Shown here in pieces: positions 21,028 to 29,388 of a DNA stretch of 49,851 nucleotides; position 1 is the stretch's first letter, and each line of letters begins with the position of its first letter. This stretch comes from a virus. The position numbers and the translations under genes are program-made. The notes below the pieces were generated by a model. The model was not told where the DNA came from and searched no databases. It saw only the letters and a list, made by a program, of their open reading frames with translations. The stretch spans positions 1 through 49,851 of IMG/VR virus record IMGVR_UViG_3300046616_000227; one strand, 5' to 3'.

Positions 21028-21475
21028 AGCTGAGGCCATAATCATCGCAGTTTTGCTAGGGCTTGTTGCTGTGCAGGGCGTGCAGACTGCCATTTATCGT
21101 GGCAACGCCATCGATTACAAAGCGCAGCGCGATAAAGCATCTGATGCTCTTAACTTGGCTAACGCCACCATAGATGACATGCAGGTGCGCCAGCGCGACG
21201 TGGCTGCACTTGATGCCAAATACACGAAGGAGTTAGCAAGTGCGAAAGCTGAAAATGATGCTTTGCAGCGCAAGCTTGATCGCGGTGGCCGGGTGCTCGT
21301 CTCAGGCAACTGTCAGAAGCAAGCCACCGGAACCGCCAGCGTGGACAATGGAGCCACCGTCGAACTCTCTGACATTGCTGGACGAAACGTTTTCGGTATC
21401 AGAGCCGGAATCAAAAGCGACCAACTGAAAATCACTGCGTTGCAGCAGTACATCAACGAACAATGTATGAGGTAA
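21008..21475 (+). CDS. Rz: Rz-like inner-membrane spanin
   Basis: 155 aa: an N-terminal membrane anchor ([13 protein letters not shown]), then a periplasmic coiled coil (about 35-100) and a C-terminal domain with two Cys. It pairs with Rz1 to fuse inner and outer membranes at lysis. It overlaps the endolysin by 20 bp; ATG 21008 or 21017 are possible, neither with a clear ribosome site. Confidence 0.9.
   Translation: MAQMTFKAEAIIIAVLLGLVAVQGVQTAIYRGNAIDYKAQRDKASDALNLANATIDDMQVRQRDVAALDAKYTKELASAKAENDALQRKLDRGGRVLVSGNCQKQATGTASVDNGATVELSDIAGRNVFGIRAGIKSDQLKITALQQYINEQCMR
21240..21428 (+). CDS. Rz1: Rz1-like outer-membrane lipoprotein spanin
   Basis: 62 aa wholly inside Rz in the +1 frame. The signal peptide ends in the lipobox L-I-A-V-A-G-C with lipidated Cys19. 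A Pro-rich mature part ([13 protein letters not shown]) follows. The start is GTG 21240 with AAGGAG seven bases upstream. Confidence 0.92.
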   Translation: MRKLKMMLCSASLIAVAGCSSQATVRSKPPEPPAWTMEPPSNSLTLLDETFSVSEPESKATN

Positions 21476-21477
21476 CT

Positions 21478-21561
21478 ATGTCACTACAAGGTAGCCAAAA
21501 TCCCGGACAGTTCCGTGAAGAGTGGGATAAATCAACAGAGCAAAAACCAGCCTCGCAATAG
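21478..21561 (+). CDS. 27-aa peptide after Rz
   Basis: MSLQGSQNPGQFREEW...; GAGG lies five bases before the ATG, directly after the Rz stop. Its last codons lie in the terminator stem. Many phages have a small gene here; function unknown. Confidence 0.5.
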   Translation: MSLQGSQNPGQFREEWDKSTEQKPASQ

Positions 21562-21574
21562 CGGGGCTTTTTTA
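21548..21574 (+). terminator. Terminator after the lysis genes
   Basis: AGCCTCGC-AATA-GCGGGGCT followed by six T. Confidence 0.88.
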
Positions 21575-21635
21575 TAACTGCCCGATGGTGGTCGGTTATT
21601 GCAGCTTCATTTCACATCGCGCATCGCAGCGCATC

Positions 21636-21745
21636 TAAACGAGAGTCTTTCAGTAAGCGAGCCTGAGAATTGCCGTTATAGGTGGCGACCTCTCTCGGGC
21701 GGCTTTTCTGTGCGAACAGGCTCACTTTCTAAAAGGTAGAACGCA
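21636..21745 (+). promoter_or_regulatory. Structured RNA leader of the Rha gene
   Basis: Long-range pairing GAGCCTG (about 21659) with CAGGCTC (about 21718), extended by AAG/CTT, encloses inner pairs such as AGGT/ACCT and GCCG/CGGC. The outer arm ends just before the rha ribosome site. This suggests a regulatory leader or a small RNA sitting between a terminator and rha. Folding was done by eye. Confidence 0.5.
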
Positions 21746-22285
21746 ATGACATATCCAACTGTAGTGAATGGCATGGACTTTCGAGAGCTGGTCTTTCTTA
21801 CCGGTGCGGAGTCATCAACTGACACTTTTAAAGTGGCGATGGCCTTTGGGAAGGATCACAAAGACGTGCTACGTAAAACCCGCGCAGTAATCAGCCAGTG
21901 CTCGAATGAGTTTGCAGAGCGCAATTTTACGCTTTGCCATGAAAACAATGAGTTACAGAACGGTAAGCCGCAACCTTTCTACCAGATGACCAGAGATGGC
22001 TGGACGATGCTGGTATTCAGCTTTACCGGCAAAGCTGCAATGGCATTTAAAGAAGCCTACATCGCAGCTTTCAACTGGATGACCGACATGATTCGTCAGG
22101 GCGTAGCAAACCTTGAGGCAGAGAGAAACGCTGCTGTGCTTGAGTTTATGAAAGAGAAAGATGTGGCGAGCATGTCAGGTCGATTGCTGAATCGCTGGGG
22201 AAGGGTGAAGAAACCGCAGTTGCTCGCGCGCATTGAGCGAATAGACCAGCATGGGCAAATCACCATTCCCGGCCTGCCAAAGTGA
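21746..22285 (+). CDS. rha: Rha-family phage regulatory protein
   Basis: 179 aa. The Phage_pRha domain spans residues 5-110: V-A-M-A-F-G-K-D-H-K-D-V-L-R-K, F-Y-Q-M-T-R-D-G-W-T-M-L-V-F-S-F-T-G-K-A-A-M-A-F-K-E-A-Y-I-A-A-F-N. P22-like phages use such proteins as host-range or lysogeny regulators, e.g. blocking growth in some hosts. It lies in the late region, behind a terminator and a structured leader. Confidence 0.9.
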   Translation: MTYPTVVNGMDFRELVFLTGAESSTDTFKVAMAFGKDHKDVLRKTRAVISQCSNEFAERNFTLCHENNELQNGKPQPFYQMTRDGWTMLVFSFTGKAAMAFKEAYIAAFNWMTDMIRQGVANLEAERNAAVLEFMKEKDVASMSGRLLNRWGRVKKPQLLARIERIDQHGQITIPGLPK

Positions 22286-22328
22286 TCATTTCAAAGCTCA
22301 TCTCATGGTGGGCTTGAAAATGGTTAAT

Positions 22329-22357
22329 GTGACCAATCGTATTGTATGAGGTAAAAT
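22329..22357 (+). promoter_or_regulatory. Promoter of the membrane-protein moron
   Basis: GTGACC, a 17-base spacer and TAAAAT, about 25 bases before the ATG at 22385. An inverted repeat CCCTT-N7-AAGGG (about 22362-22378) includes the ribosome site AAGGG. Confidence 0.55.
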
Positions 22358-22384
22358 CATTCCCTTCAAAATTAAGGGAATAAG

Positions 22385-22903
22385 ATGGACGCCGATTTCA
22401 TATCTTTTGAGACTCTGATGGCTACTCGTGAATCTGCATGGTGGGTAATGTGGGGAGCGATTGCAACTGTAGTAACCGCCATTGGCTCATTGCTTACTCT
22501 AGCGTACGCCGCTGCAGCACTTACCACTTGGAAGAAGCAAGAGAAGACAAAAATAAAAAGTGAGTTCAAGAGATCGCTGCTGGCATTGGACTATGCCATA
22601 CATATGATGCCGAATGACTGGGATAGAAGCATGGCGCAAATGGTGGAAATCCGGGAAAGAGCATTACCACAAATCGGAGACACCCCTGCAGAGCAATCAG
22701 TTAGAGAGTTAAAGAAATGTTGGCATGATGCGCTTTCAGCATGGGTTATGTGCGAGGGATTGCTGAAAAAAACAAACCTAACAAATTTGTGGCAGGAATT
22801 ATCAGCCCTTTACATGGATTACTTAAAGGGTGGCACGAAAAAGATTACCATTTTGAATAAATTAGGAGATATGCATTCAGTCGAATTCATATTCCACGAT
22901 TAG
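22385..22903 (+). CDS. Single-pass membrane protein, moron candidate
   Basis: 172 aa. One strong membrane segment (about 18-48) follows a short N-terminus; then a helical, charged cytoplasmic domain with several Trp. It has its own promoter and terminator and lower GC than the neighbours, so it is likely expressed in the lysogen. A membrane anchor plus helical domain would suit a superinfection-exclusion protein, but there is no recognised family. Confidence 0.75.
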   Translation: MDADFISFETLMATRESAWWVMWGAIATVVTAIGSLLTLAYAAAALTTWKKQEKTKIKSEFKRSLLALDYAIHMMPNDWDRSMAQMVEIRERALPQIGDTPAEQSVRELKKCWHDALSAWVMCEGLLKKTNLTNLWQELSALYMDYLKGGTKKITILNKLGDMHSVEFIFHD

Positions 22904-22920
22904 TAAAAAATTTGCACTAA

Positions 22921-22942
22921 GCCGCCTCCGGGCGGTTTTTTA
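22921..22942 (+). terminator. Terminator after the membrane moron
   Basis: CCGCC-TCC-GGGCGG type hairpin followed by six T. Confidence 0.9.
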
Positions 22943-22953
22943 TTGGAGCCAAC

Positions 22954-23133
22954 ATGCCTGACACCTACCGCATCACAGTCACTACCAAATCAGGTGAAAC
23001 CCACATTGGCCTGATGAACCGATCACAACCTGAAATCGTCAACGGCTTCATTGGTGTTGCTCAGGAAGACGGCGCTTGGGTATACCTCGCGCCGGATGAC
23101 GTGCAGAAGATGGAGTATGTGCCGGAAACGTGA
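22954..23133 (+). CDS. Small phage protein before terminase
   Basis: 59 aa, beta-rich (Y-R-I-T-V-T-T-K-S-G-E-T-H, A-W-V-Y-L-A-P-D-D-V-Q-K-M-E-Y-V). GGAG lies five bases before the ATG. Such small proteins often precede terminase genes. Function unknown. Confidence 0.7.
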   Translation: MPDTYRITVTTKSGETHIGLMNRSQPEIVNGFIGVAQEDGAWVYLAPDDVQKMEYVPET

Positions 23134-23137
23134 AAAA

Positions 23138-23299
23138 TCAGCTATCAGTGTCACGCATCTCTATAGGATTTGATCCGTGCTCCTGCAAAAATTTAAATGC
23201 ATCTTCTCTAGTTTCGAAAGTCATGCCTTTTAATGAAGTTCCATCTGGGCATTTCTCTAAAGGCTTGTTCTCAAAAGGGCTCATGATAGTGAAGCTCAT
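23138..23299 (-). CDS. Minus-strand small protein, moron candidate
   Basis: 53 aa: starts M-S-F-T-I-M-S-P-F-E-N-K-P-L-E-K-C-P-D-G-T, then G-M-T-F-E-T-R-E-D-A-F-K-F-L-Q-E-H-G. AAGG lies nine bases before the ATG. It is the only minus gene between lysis and capsid genes. A plus-strand frame of 62 codons over the same DNA is less convincing (no ribosome site, unusual composition). Function unknown. Confidence 0.6.
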   Translation of the reverse strand: MSFTIMSPFENKPLEKCPDGTSLKGMTFETREDAFKFLQEHGSNPIEMRDTDS

Positions 23300-23330
23300 A
23301 AATACCAACCTTAATTAATTCAGGTATAAA

Positions 23331-23900
23331 ATGGCACTCACCGACAAACAGGAAATGTTCTGTCGCGAGTACCTCATCGATTTGAACGCCACGCAAGCGG
23401 CAATTCGGGCGGGGTACAGCGAAAAGACTGCAAACCGAACCGGATCTGAAAACCTGTCAAAACCTGACATTGCGCAACGCATCATTGACCTTAAATCAAG
23501 TCGAAACGAAAGGGTAGAGATCAACGCAGATTACGTGCTCCGCCGCTTGGTTGAAATCGACGAGATGGACGTGCTCGACATCCTGAAAGACGATGGCGGC
23601 CTGAAGATGGTCCACGAATGGCCAAAGGTGTGGCGCACCACGTTAAGCGGTCTGGATATCCTCACTACCGTAACCAACTTCGATGAAACGACGATGGAGA
23701 ACATCCTCAGGAAGATTAAGTGGCCGGATAAGGTCAAGAACCTTGAACTGTTAGGCAAGCACATCAGTGTGATGGCATTCAAAGAGCAGGCTTCGCACGA
23801 ACACACAGGCAAGAATGGCGGCCCGATAGAAGTGGCCACGCTGACCAAAGACGAATACAAAGCTGCGCGGCGGGAGATGTTGGAGGATGACGACTGCTGA
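23331..23900 (+). CDS. terS: Terminase small subunit
   Basis: 189 aa, Terminase_2 family: L-T-D-K-Q-E-M-F-C-R-E-Y-L-I-D-L-N-A-T-Q-A-A-I-R-A-G-Y-S holds the DNA-binding HTH. It recognises phage DNA for packaging and works with the large subunit encoded next (14-base overlap). Confidence 0.95.
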   Translation: MALTDKQEMFCREYLIDLNATQAAIRAGYSEKTANRTGSENLSKPDIAQRIIDLKSSRNERVEINADYVLRRLVEIDEMDVLDILKDDGGLKMVHEWPKVWRTTLSGLDILTTVTNFDETTMENILRKIKWPDKVKNLELLGKHISVMAFKEQASHEHTGKNGGPIEVATLTKDEYKAARREMLEDDDC

Positions 23901-25371
23901 GCAAAAGAACTACGCACGCCGGTTAGAGTGTGAAGAGGATGGACTTTATTACGCTCGCTACTTCTTTAAGCAGCGCACCGGCGGCAAGATGATTGTCGCG
24001 CCTCATCACAAAGTAATTCAGCATACTCTTGATCGCGTGATCGATGGCGAAATAACCCGCCTGATAATCAACGTTCCGCCTGGCTATACCAAAACCGAAC
24101 TGGCGACCATCAACATGATGGGGCGCGGTCTGACATTGAATAATCGCGCCCGATTCATGCATCTGTCTTACTCGCACAATCTGGCTCTTCTTAATTCATC
24201 CACTGCACGTGGCATGATCCGCTCGCAAGCATATCAGTCAATGTGGCCGATGGAGTTGCGTGACGATGCTGACAGCAAGGCAATGTGGTGGAATGAGTTC
24301 GGCGGCGGCGTCTACGCATCTTCCGCTGCTGGCCAGGTAACGGGATTCCGTGCCGGACATATGGAGCCGGGTTGGCAGGGCGCGCTGATTATAGATGACC
24401 CGGTAAAGCCAGATGACGCCTACAGTGAAACGGTGCGAGACGGCGTAAATAATCGCTTCAACGAAACCATCAAATCACGTCTGGCGATTGAAACAACGCC
24501 AATGATCGTGATTATGCAGCGCATCCACTACCACGACCTGAGCGGCTATTTGCTGCGAGGTGGCAGCGGGGAGAATTGGCACCACCTCAATCTGCCCGTG
24601 TTAGTCGACAACAGTCTTAGCTATTCCGAACAGTACCCGGACAACACTCACGCCATATCCATTGACCACGGGCTTCCTGATGGGTGGCTGTGGCCGTTCA
24701 AGCATAACGAATCGCATCGCGTATCTCTGTTCTCGCACCGTCGCACTGCTGAAGCGCAGTACATGCAGAAGCCTCGCCGTTTCAATGCAGAAGGAGCGCT
24801 TTGGACGGAAGCAATGATTACTGCTGCGCACGAAATTCAGATTCATTTCGATAAGGTTCGCTCGGTCGTAGCCATTGACCCACAGGCCACTAACAGTGAA
24901 GAGAGCGATGAGTCCGGAATCGTTGTTGCAAGCGCTTATGGTGCTGGCGATAAGAAGCAATATTCTGTAGACGCTGATTACAGCGGGAAGTTCTCTCCGG
25001 CTGGATGGGCCAAGAAAGCAATGTTTGCGTATGAAGAGCATGGTGCTGATGCGATCGTCATTGAAACGAACCAAGGTGGCGATATGGCAGAGGAAACGCT
25101 GCGCAATGCCGCATTCAAAGGTCGCATCATTCGTGTGCATGCCAGTAAAGGAAAGTATGCGCGTGCTGAGCCCATTTCTGCCCTGTATGAACAAGGGCGC
25201 GTTGCTAATCAGGGCAATCTCTATGTGCTGGAAAACCAGCTTATGGAGTACGTGCCAGCCACTTCCAAGAAGTCTCCCGATCGCCTCGATGCGATGGTCT
25301 ACGCGCTCACTGAATTGGGCGGCGCTCAGCCAATGGGCATGATGATTCCTAAACGCCTGCAAGGCAGATAA
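23887..25371 (+). CDS. terL: Terminase large subunit
   Basis: 494 aa. ATPase domain: Walker A-like N-V-P-P-G-Y-T-K-T (about 60-68) and Walker B L-I-I-D-D-P-V-K (about 168). C-terminal nuclease domain: V-V-A-I-D-P-Q-A-T near 325 and D-A-M-V-Y-A-L near 475 carry likely metal-binding Asp. It pumps DNA into the prohead and cuts it. Confidence 0.95.
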   Translation: MTTAEQKNYARRLECEEDGLYYARYFFKQRTGGKMIVAPHHKVIQHTLDRVIDGEITRLIINVPPGYTKTELATINMMGRGLTLNNRARFMHLSYSHNLALLNSSTARGMIRSQAYQSMWPMELRDDADSKAMWWNEFGGGVYASSAAGQVTGFRAGHMEPGWQGALIIDDPVKPDDAYSETVRDGVNNRFNETIKSRLAIETTPMIVIMQRIHYHDLSGYLLRGGSGENWHHLNLPVLVDNSLSYSEQYPDNTHAISIDHGLPDGWLWPFKHNESHRVSLFSHRRTAEAQYMQKPRRFNAEGALWTEAMITAAHEIQIHFDKVRSVVAIDPQATNSEESDESGIVVASAYGAGDKKQYSVDADYSGKFSPAGWAKKAMFAYEEHGADAIVIETNQGGDMAEETLRNAAFKGRIIRVHASKGKYARAEPISALYEQGRVANQGNLYVLENQLMEYVPATSKKSPDRLDAMVYALTELGGAQPMGMMIPKRLQGR

Positions 25372-25389
25372 CCCACCGACGGACAAACC

Positions 25390-26730
25390 ATGACTGACAA
25401 ATTAACGCTAGCCGTCAATCACGCGCTGAATGACGTCAGGCTTGCCCGTGCGCGCGCAATGCTAATCAACCCCGGCATGGGATTGGATGCCAAGCGTGAA
25501 AGTGCTTGGTGCGAATACGGCTTCAAAGACGACCTGTCATTCTATGACCTGTACAAACTCTACCGGCGCGGCGGCATCGCTCACGGAGCGGTCAATAAAC
25601 TCGTTTCGAACTGCTGGAAGACTAACCCGCAGGTGATCGAGGGTGAACAGTCCGATGATTCTCGCGAGCTAACTGCATGGGAAAAGGTCAGTAATCAGGT
25701 GTTCACTCACCGGTTCTGGCGCACATTTGCCAAAGCCGATACACGGCGTCTTGTTGGTCGCTGGGCTGGCATCTTGCTGCATATAAGAGATAGCAAGAAG
25801 TGGGACCAGCCAGTAATCAAAGGTAAGGCGCTACAGAAGATAACCCCGGTATGGGCCAGCGCATTGAAGGTTGGCAGCCGTGACAACAATGGCTCTATCA
25901 CAATGTGGCAGTACAGCGAGTCGTTATCCGATGGCCGCACGGCGCAGCGCAACATTCACCCCGATCGTGTGCTGATTATCGGTGATATGTCGGATGATGA
26001 AATCGGATTCCTCGAGCCTGGATATAACGCCTGTGTCAGCCTTGAGAAAGTCGAGGGTGGTTCAGGTGAATCATTCCTGAAGAACGCCGCGCGCCAGCTC
26101 AATATCAACTTCGATAAAGAAATCGACTTCAACAATCTGGCCTCGCTTTATGGCGTTAGCGTCAACGAATTGCAGGCGCGATTTGATGAGGTCGCGGTCG
26201 AGGTTAACCGTGGCAATGACACCACACTAACGACTCAGGGAGCGACTGTTACGCCGCTGGTATCAGCTGTTGCTGACCCTTCACCAACCTATGACGTGAA
26301 CCTGAAGACCTTTAGCTCATCCGTGGATATGCCATCTCGCATCATCGTTGGTAATCAGTCAGGGGAGCGCGCCAGCACTGAAGACCAGATTTACTTTAAT
26401 GGCCGCTGCCAGTCTCGTCGCGGTGACCTGTCGTTCGACATTGAGGATATGGTCGACAAACTGACATATCTGCAAATCATCAAACCTGTCGGCAAATTCA
26501 GCATTGTGTGGGATGAGCTCAACGAGCAGTCACCATCTGACAAGCTGGATAGCGCAACAAAGATGAGCACCATCAACCAGACATCTCTCGCATCTGGTGA
26601 GCAGGTTTTCTCGGTTGATGAAATTCGCGTTGCTGCTGGTTATGAACCTGGTGGCGGCGAACCATTGCCGGAGATTGATGATGGCGAAGAGGAAGGCGAC
26701 GCCCAAACCGGCGATTCTGCCCAGCAATAA
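25390..26730 (+). CDS. Portal protein, DUF1073 type
   Basis: 446 aa. Early W-C-E-Y-G-F-K-D-D-L-S-F-Y-D-L-Y-K-L-Y-R-R-G-G-I-A and later S-S-S-V-D-M-P-S-R-I-I-V-G-N-Q-S-G-E-R-A-S-T-E-D mark DUF1073 portals. An acidic tail (D-D-G-E-E-E-G-D) ends it. The ring of 12 forms the DNA gate and packaging dock. Confidence 0.9.
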   Translation: MTDKLTLAVNHALNDVRLARARAMLINPGMGLDAKRESAWCEYGFKDDLSFYDLYKLYRRGGIAHGAVNKLVSNCWKTNPQVIEGEQSDDSRELTAWEKVSNQVFTHRFWRTFAKADTRRLVGRWAGILLHIRDSKKWDQPVIKGKALQKITPVWASALKVGSRDNNGSITMWQYSESLSDGRTAQRNIHPDRVLIIGDMSDDEIGFLEPGYNACVSLEKVEGGSGESFLKNAARQLNINFDKEIDFNNLASLYGVSVNELQARFDEVAVEVNRGNDTTLTTQGATVTPLVSAVADPSPTYDVNLKTFSSSVDMPSRIIVGNQSGERASTEDQIYFNGRCQSRRGDLSFDIEDMVDKLTYLQIIKPVGKFSIVWDELNEQSPSDKLDSATKMSTINQTSLASGEQVFSVDEIRVAAGYEPGGGEPLPEIDDGEEEGDAQTGDSAQQ

Positions 26731-27640
26731 GCAAGACCCTACCGGCATCGACCGGTTAGAGCGCAAGGCGATGAAGGATTTCGCCAGCCGCATGAAACGG
26801 ATCGGCAAAGCCTACATAGCCGCACTTGACCGATTCCCTGCAACCCTCGTTGTTAATGCCAGTTACGAATACCAGATTGACCCGCTCATCCTCACCATGA
26901 CGCTCAATGATGCCAGCGTGCTAACGGACTCCATCCTTCTTGAGGGAGACCAGAGCCACAACTGGTTCACCGAGACCTATGTTGAGGCGGCTGTGGTGCG
27001 CGGTACTGCGCAGGCATTCGCGAACCTTTCACAGCAGTCAGCAACGTATCTGGCTGACCGGCAATCACTTCAGTCGCTTCTGCTCAGCGAGCCTTATCAG
27101 CGTCGAATGTCGCTGGTCTATGCGCGTGAGTTCGAAGAGATGAAAGGGCTGTCAGCTGAGACAAAGCGCAACATGGCTCGCGTGCTGACTGATGGGATGG
27201 GGCGCGGGCTGCATCCCTCGGTAGTGGCTCGCAATCTGAGAAATCAGGTAGGCATTGAATCGCGCAGAGCAAATACGATCGCCCGCACCGAACTGACTAC
27301 AGCGCTGCGTAGGGCCAGATGGGATGAAGCGGACGAGGCAAGGAAAAACCTCGGGCTGAATATCCGGCTCATGCACTTCTCCGCGCTAAGCCCGACAACG
27401 AGGCAGTCTCACGCATTCCGTCATGCTCACATCTACACCGTCGAAGAAGTCAGGGCGTGGTACGCCACCGGCGCGAATGCGATCAACTGCAAGTGTTCTC
27501 AGGTCGAGGTGCTGGTCGATGCCAAAGGCAACCCGGTTAATTCGAAGGTTGTCGAAATGGCGCAGAAAGAATTCAGGCAGTGGAAGTCACTAGCCGCAAA
27601 CCAATTACATCACTGCTGCGGACATAAGCACGCAGCTTAA
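26681..27640 (+). CDS. Minor head (SPP1 gp7-like) morphogenesis protein
   Basis: 319 aa from ATG 26681 (GGAG seven bases upstream), overlapping the portal by 50 bp. The C-terminal third carries the gp7 pattern: R-A-N-T-I-A-R-T-E-L-T-T-A, then H-F-S-A-L, T-R-Q-S-H and N-C-K-C-S-Q-V-E-V. Such proteins bind the portal and enter the head. Confidence 0.9.
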   Translation: MAKRKATPKPAILPSNKQDPTGIDRLERKAMKDFASRMKRIGKAYIAALDRFPATLVVNASYEYQIDPLILTMTLNDASVLTDSILLEGDQSHNWFTETYVEAAVVRGTAQAFANLSQQSATYLADRQSLQSLLLSEPYQRRMSLVYAREFEEMKGLSAETKRNMARVLTDGMGRGLHPSVVARNLRNQVGIESRRANTIARTELTTALRRARWDEADEARKNLGLNIRLMHFSALSPTTRQSHAFRHAHIYTVEEVRAWYATGANAINCKCSQVEVLVDAKGNPVNSKVVEMAQKEFRQWKSLAANQLHHCCGHKHAA

Positions 27641-27653
27641 TCGAGAGATAACC

Positions 27654-28928
27654 ATGACTATGCAGGTCAACGTCACCACCAAGGTGAACAGTCAGGCTAT
27701 TCGCCGCGAAACGCATAACGGCCGCGCGCATCTGGTGCTGCCAAGTTACACGCTGCCGGCGAACGTTGTGATGAACGGCGGGCTTTATTCAGCCTCTGAA
27801 ATCGACGCTCACTATCAGGGTCTGGAAGGCACACTAGCACCGCTTGGGCATCCAACCGTAGACGGCCAGTTTGTTTCCGCGTTCTCACCTGAAGGCATCA
27901 ACGCCGGTCACATCGGCGCATGGAACCGCAACGTGAAGAAATCCGGCAACCGTATTTACGCAGAGAAGTGGGTAGACACCGTTGTTGCCAATCAAAGCGA
28001 AGGCGGACGTGAGCTTCTGGAGCGTGTGGCAGCAATTGAGCGCGGTGAAGACGTGCCGCCGATTCATACCAGCGTAGCCGTATTCCTTGAGCAGCTGGAA
28101 GCCAACGAAGAGCAAAAGGCACAGGGCATCGAGTGGGTGGCGAAAATCAACGCTATGGACCACGACGCCATTCTGCTGCATGAGGTCGGTGCCGCACAGC
28201 CGGAACAAGGTGTTGGCCTGATGGTTAACGCGGACCAGGCCAAATCACTCAAGGCCAACTCTGGCGCACTGGTTGGCGAATCCTACCGCGAGCGTGAGCG
28301 CCGTATCGAACAAGCTGCCCGCGACAAGTTTGTTACCGGCCCGGACGACTACGCGTGGATTGCTGACTTCACAGATTCTCAGGCGATCGTGATTCGTAAC
28401 GGCGGCGACGCACAGGTTTACGGTTACAGCAGCGACGGCGGGAAAATCACTTTCGATGATGTCGGTTCAAAGGTTGCTCGTCAGGAATCATGGGTGGCAA
28501 TCGCTGCCAACAAATTCAAATCACTATTCACTCCGCAGGAAGCTCCTGCAACAAACCACCAAACGGAGGGCGACATGCCTTTAACCAAAGAAGAACTCGA
28601 ACAAATCGGCAGCATGGTTAGCGAGGCTGTGGCGACCAATACCGAGAAGGCAATTAAGCCGCTCTCTGACAAGGTTGATGCGCTCCAGGCCAACCAAGAA
28701 AAGCTGTCGGAAACGCTGACAGCCAACTCACGCGCCGAAGAGCAGACCATGCGCGATGCAGTTAAAGAGGTGCACGGCGAAATTATTGCCAATGCGCTGA
28801 CAGGCGAAGCGCTGAAAGAGATGTTCAGCAAAATGGGTGAGGCCACCCAGATCGGCGCTAACAATGCCAAAAATCCACCTGTAACCGGCGCACCTGATCC
28901 GGCTGCTTACTTTGGAGGTGCTGCGTAA
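27654..28928 (+). CDS. DUF2213 prohead protease/scaffold
   Basis: 424 aa. The N-terminal 190 residues are a DUF2213 domain (L-P-S-Y-T-L-P-A-N-V-V-M-N-G-G-L-Y, L-A-P-L-G-H-P-T-V-D-G, P-P-I-H-T-S-V-A-V), proposed as a capsid protease with His and Ser candidates. The C-terminal 117 residues are a coiled, charged scaffold that can also be made alone from an inner start. Confidence 0.85.
   Translation: MTMQVNVTTKVNSQAIRRETHNGRAHLVLPSYTLPANVVMNGGLYSASEIDAHYQGLEGTLAPLGHPTVDGQFVSAFSPEGINAGHIGAWNRNVKKSGNRIYAEKWVDTVVANQSEGGRELLERVAAIERGEDVPPIHTSVAVFLEQLEANEEQKAQGIEWVAKINAMDHDAILLHEVGAAQPEQGVGLMVNADQAKSLKANSGALVGESYRERERRIEQAARDKFVTGPDDYAWIADFTDSQAIVIRNGGDAQVYGYSSDGGKITFDDVGSKVARQESWVAIAANKFKSLFTPQEAPATNHQTEGDMPLTKEELEQIGSMVSEAVATNTEKAIKPLSDKVDALQANQEKLSETLTANSRAEEQTMRDAVKEVHGEIIANALTGEALKEMFSKMGEATQIGANNAKNPPVTGAPDPAAYFGGAA
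28575..28928 (+). CDS. Nested in-frame scaffold protein
   Basis: 117 aa in the frame of the protease gene, from an ATG at 28575 with GGAGG five bases upstream. The start M-P-L-T-K-E-E-L-E-Q-I-G, a coiled coil to about residue 70 and a Gly/Pro tail look like a scaffold. Lambda C and Nu3 are arranged the same way. Confidence 0.65.
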   Translation: MPLTKEELEQIGSMVSEAVATNTEKAIKPLSDKVDALQANQEKLSETLTANSRAEEQTMRDAVKEVHGEIIANALTGEALKEMFSKMGEATQIGANNAKNPPVTGAPDPAAYFGGAA

Positions 28929-29374
28929 TGGCACGTTATCGTCGCGTTAATATCGACGGTCAGTCTCTGTACAAGACCGAAACCCGCGTTACCGCTGCAG
29001 CATTGCAGCCGGGCTCAGCGGCAGTCATCAATGACGACAATGAGTTCGCGCAGGCCACCGCGCTGACTGGTCGAATCTACATCATCGACGTTGCTTACCA
29101 CCAAGGTCTAAATATCACCGAGGCGGTACCGGCTGGTGACTCCGCAGTGGGTAATTACGTCGAAGAAGGTCGTGAGCTCGCTCTGCGCTGTGTGCCGGGA
29201 ACCTATGAGAAGGATTCCCCTATCAAGCTCGGCACCAATGGCAACTTCACTCTGGCAACTGAAGACACCGACTCGGTGATCGGCTACAGCCAGGATGAAG
29301 CAACTATTGCCGCGAGCACCTTTGATTTCATCCGTGTTCGTACGCGCGTTGGCACCGTTGCCGCTGGCGCTTAA
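28928..29374 (+). CDS. DUF2190-type head decoration protein
   Basis: 148 aa. A trimeric-decoration-like beta pattern (V-T-A-A-A-L-Q-P-G-S-A-A-V-I-N-D-D-N-E-F, I-Y-I-I-D-V-A-Y-H-Q-G, V-I-G-Y-S-Q-D-E). It overlaps the protease stop by one base. It probably stabilises the shell. Confidence 0.75.
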   Translation: MARYRRVNIDGQSLYKTETRVTAAALQPGSAAVINDDNEFAQATALTGRIYIIDVAYHQGLNITEAVPAGDSAVGNYVEEGRELALRCVPGTYEKDSPIKLGTNGNFTLATEDTDSVIGYSQDEATIAASTFDFIRVRTRVGTVAAGA

Positions 29375-29388
29375 TCAGGAGAATAAGA

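Noticed and set aside
23130-23318. Plus-strand 62-codon frame over the minus-strand gene before terminase
   Set aside because: No ribosome site; the minus frame reads as a more natural protein with a good start.
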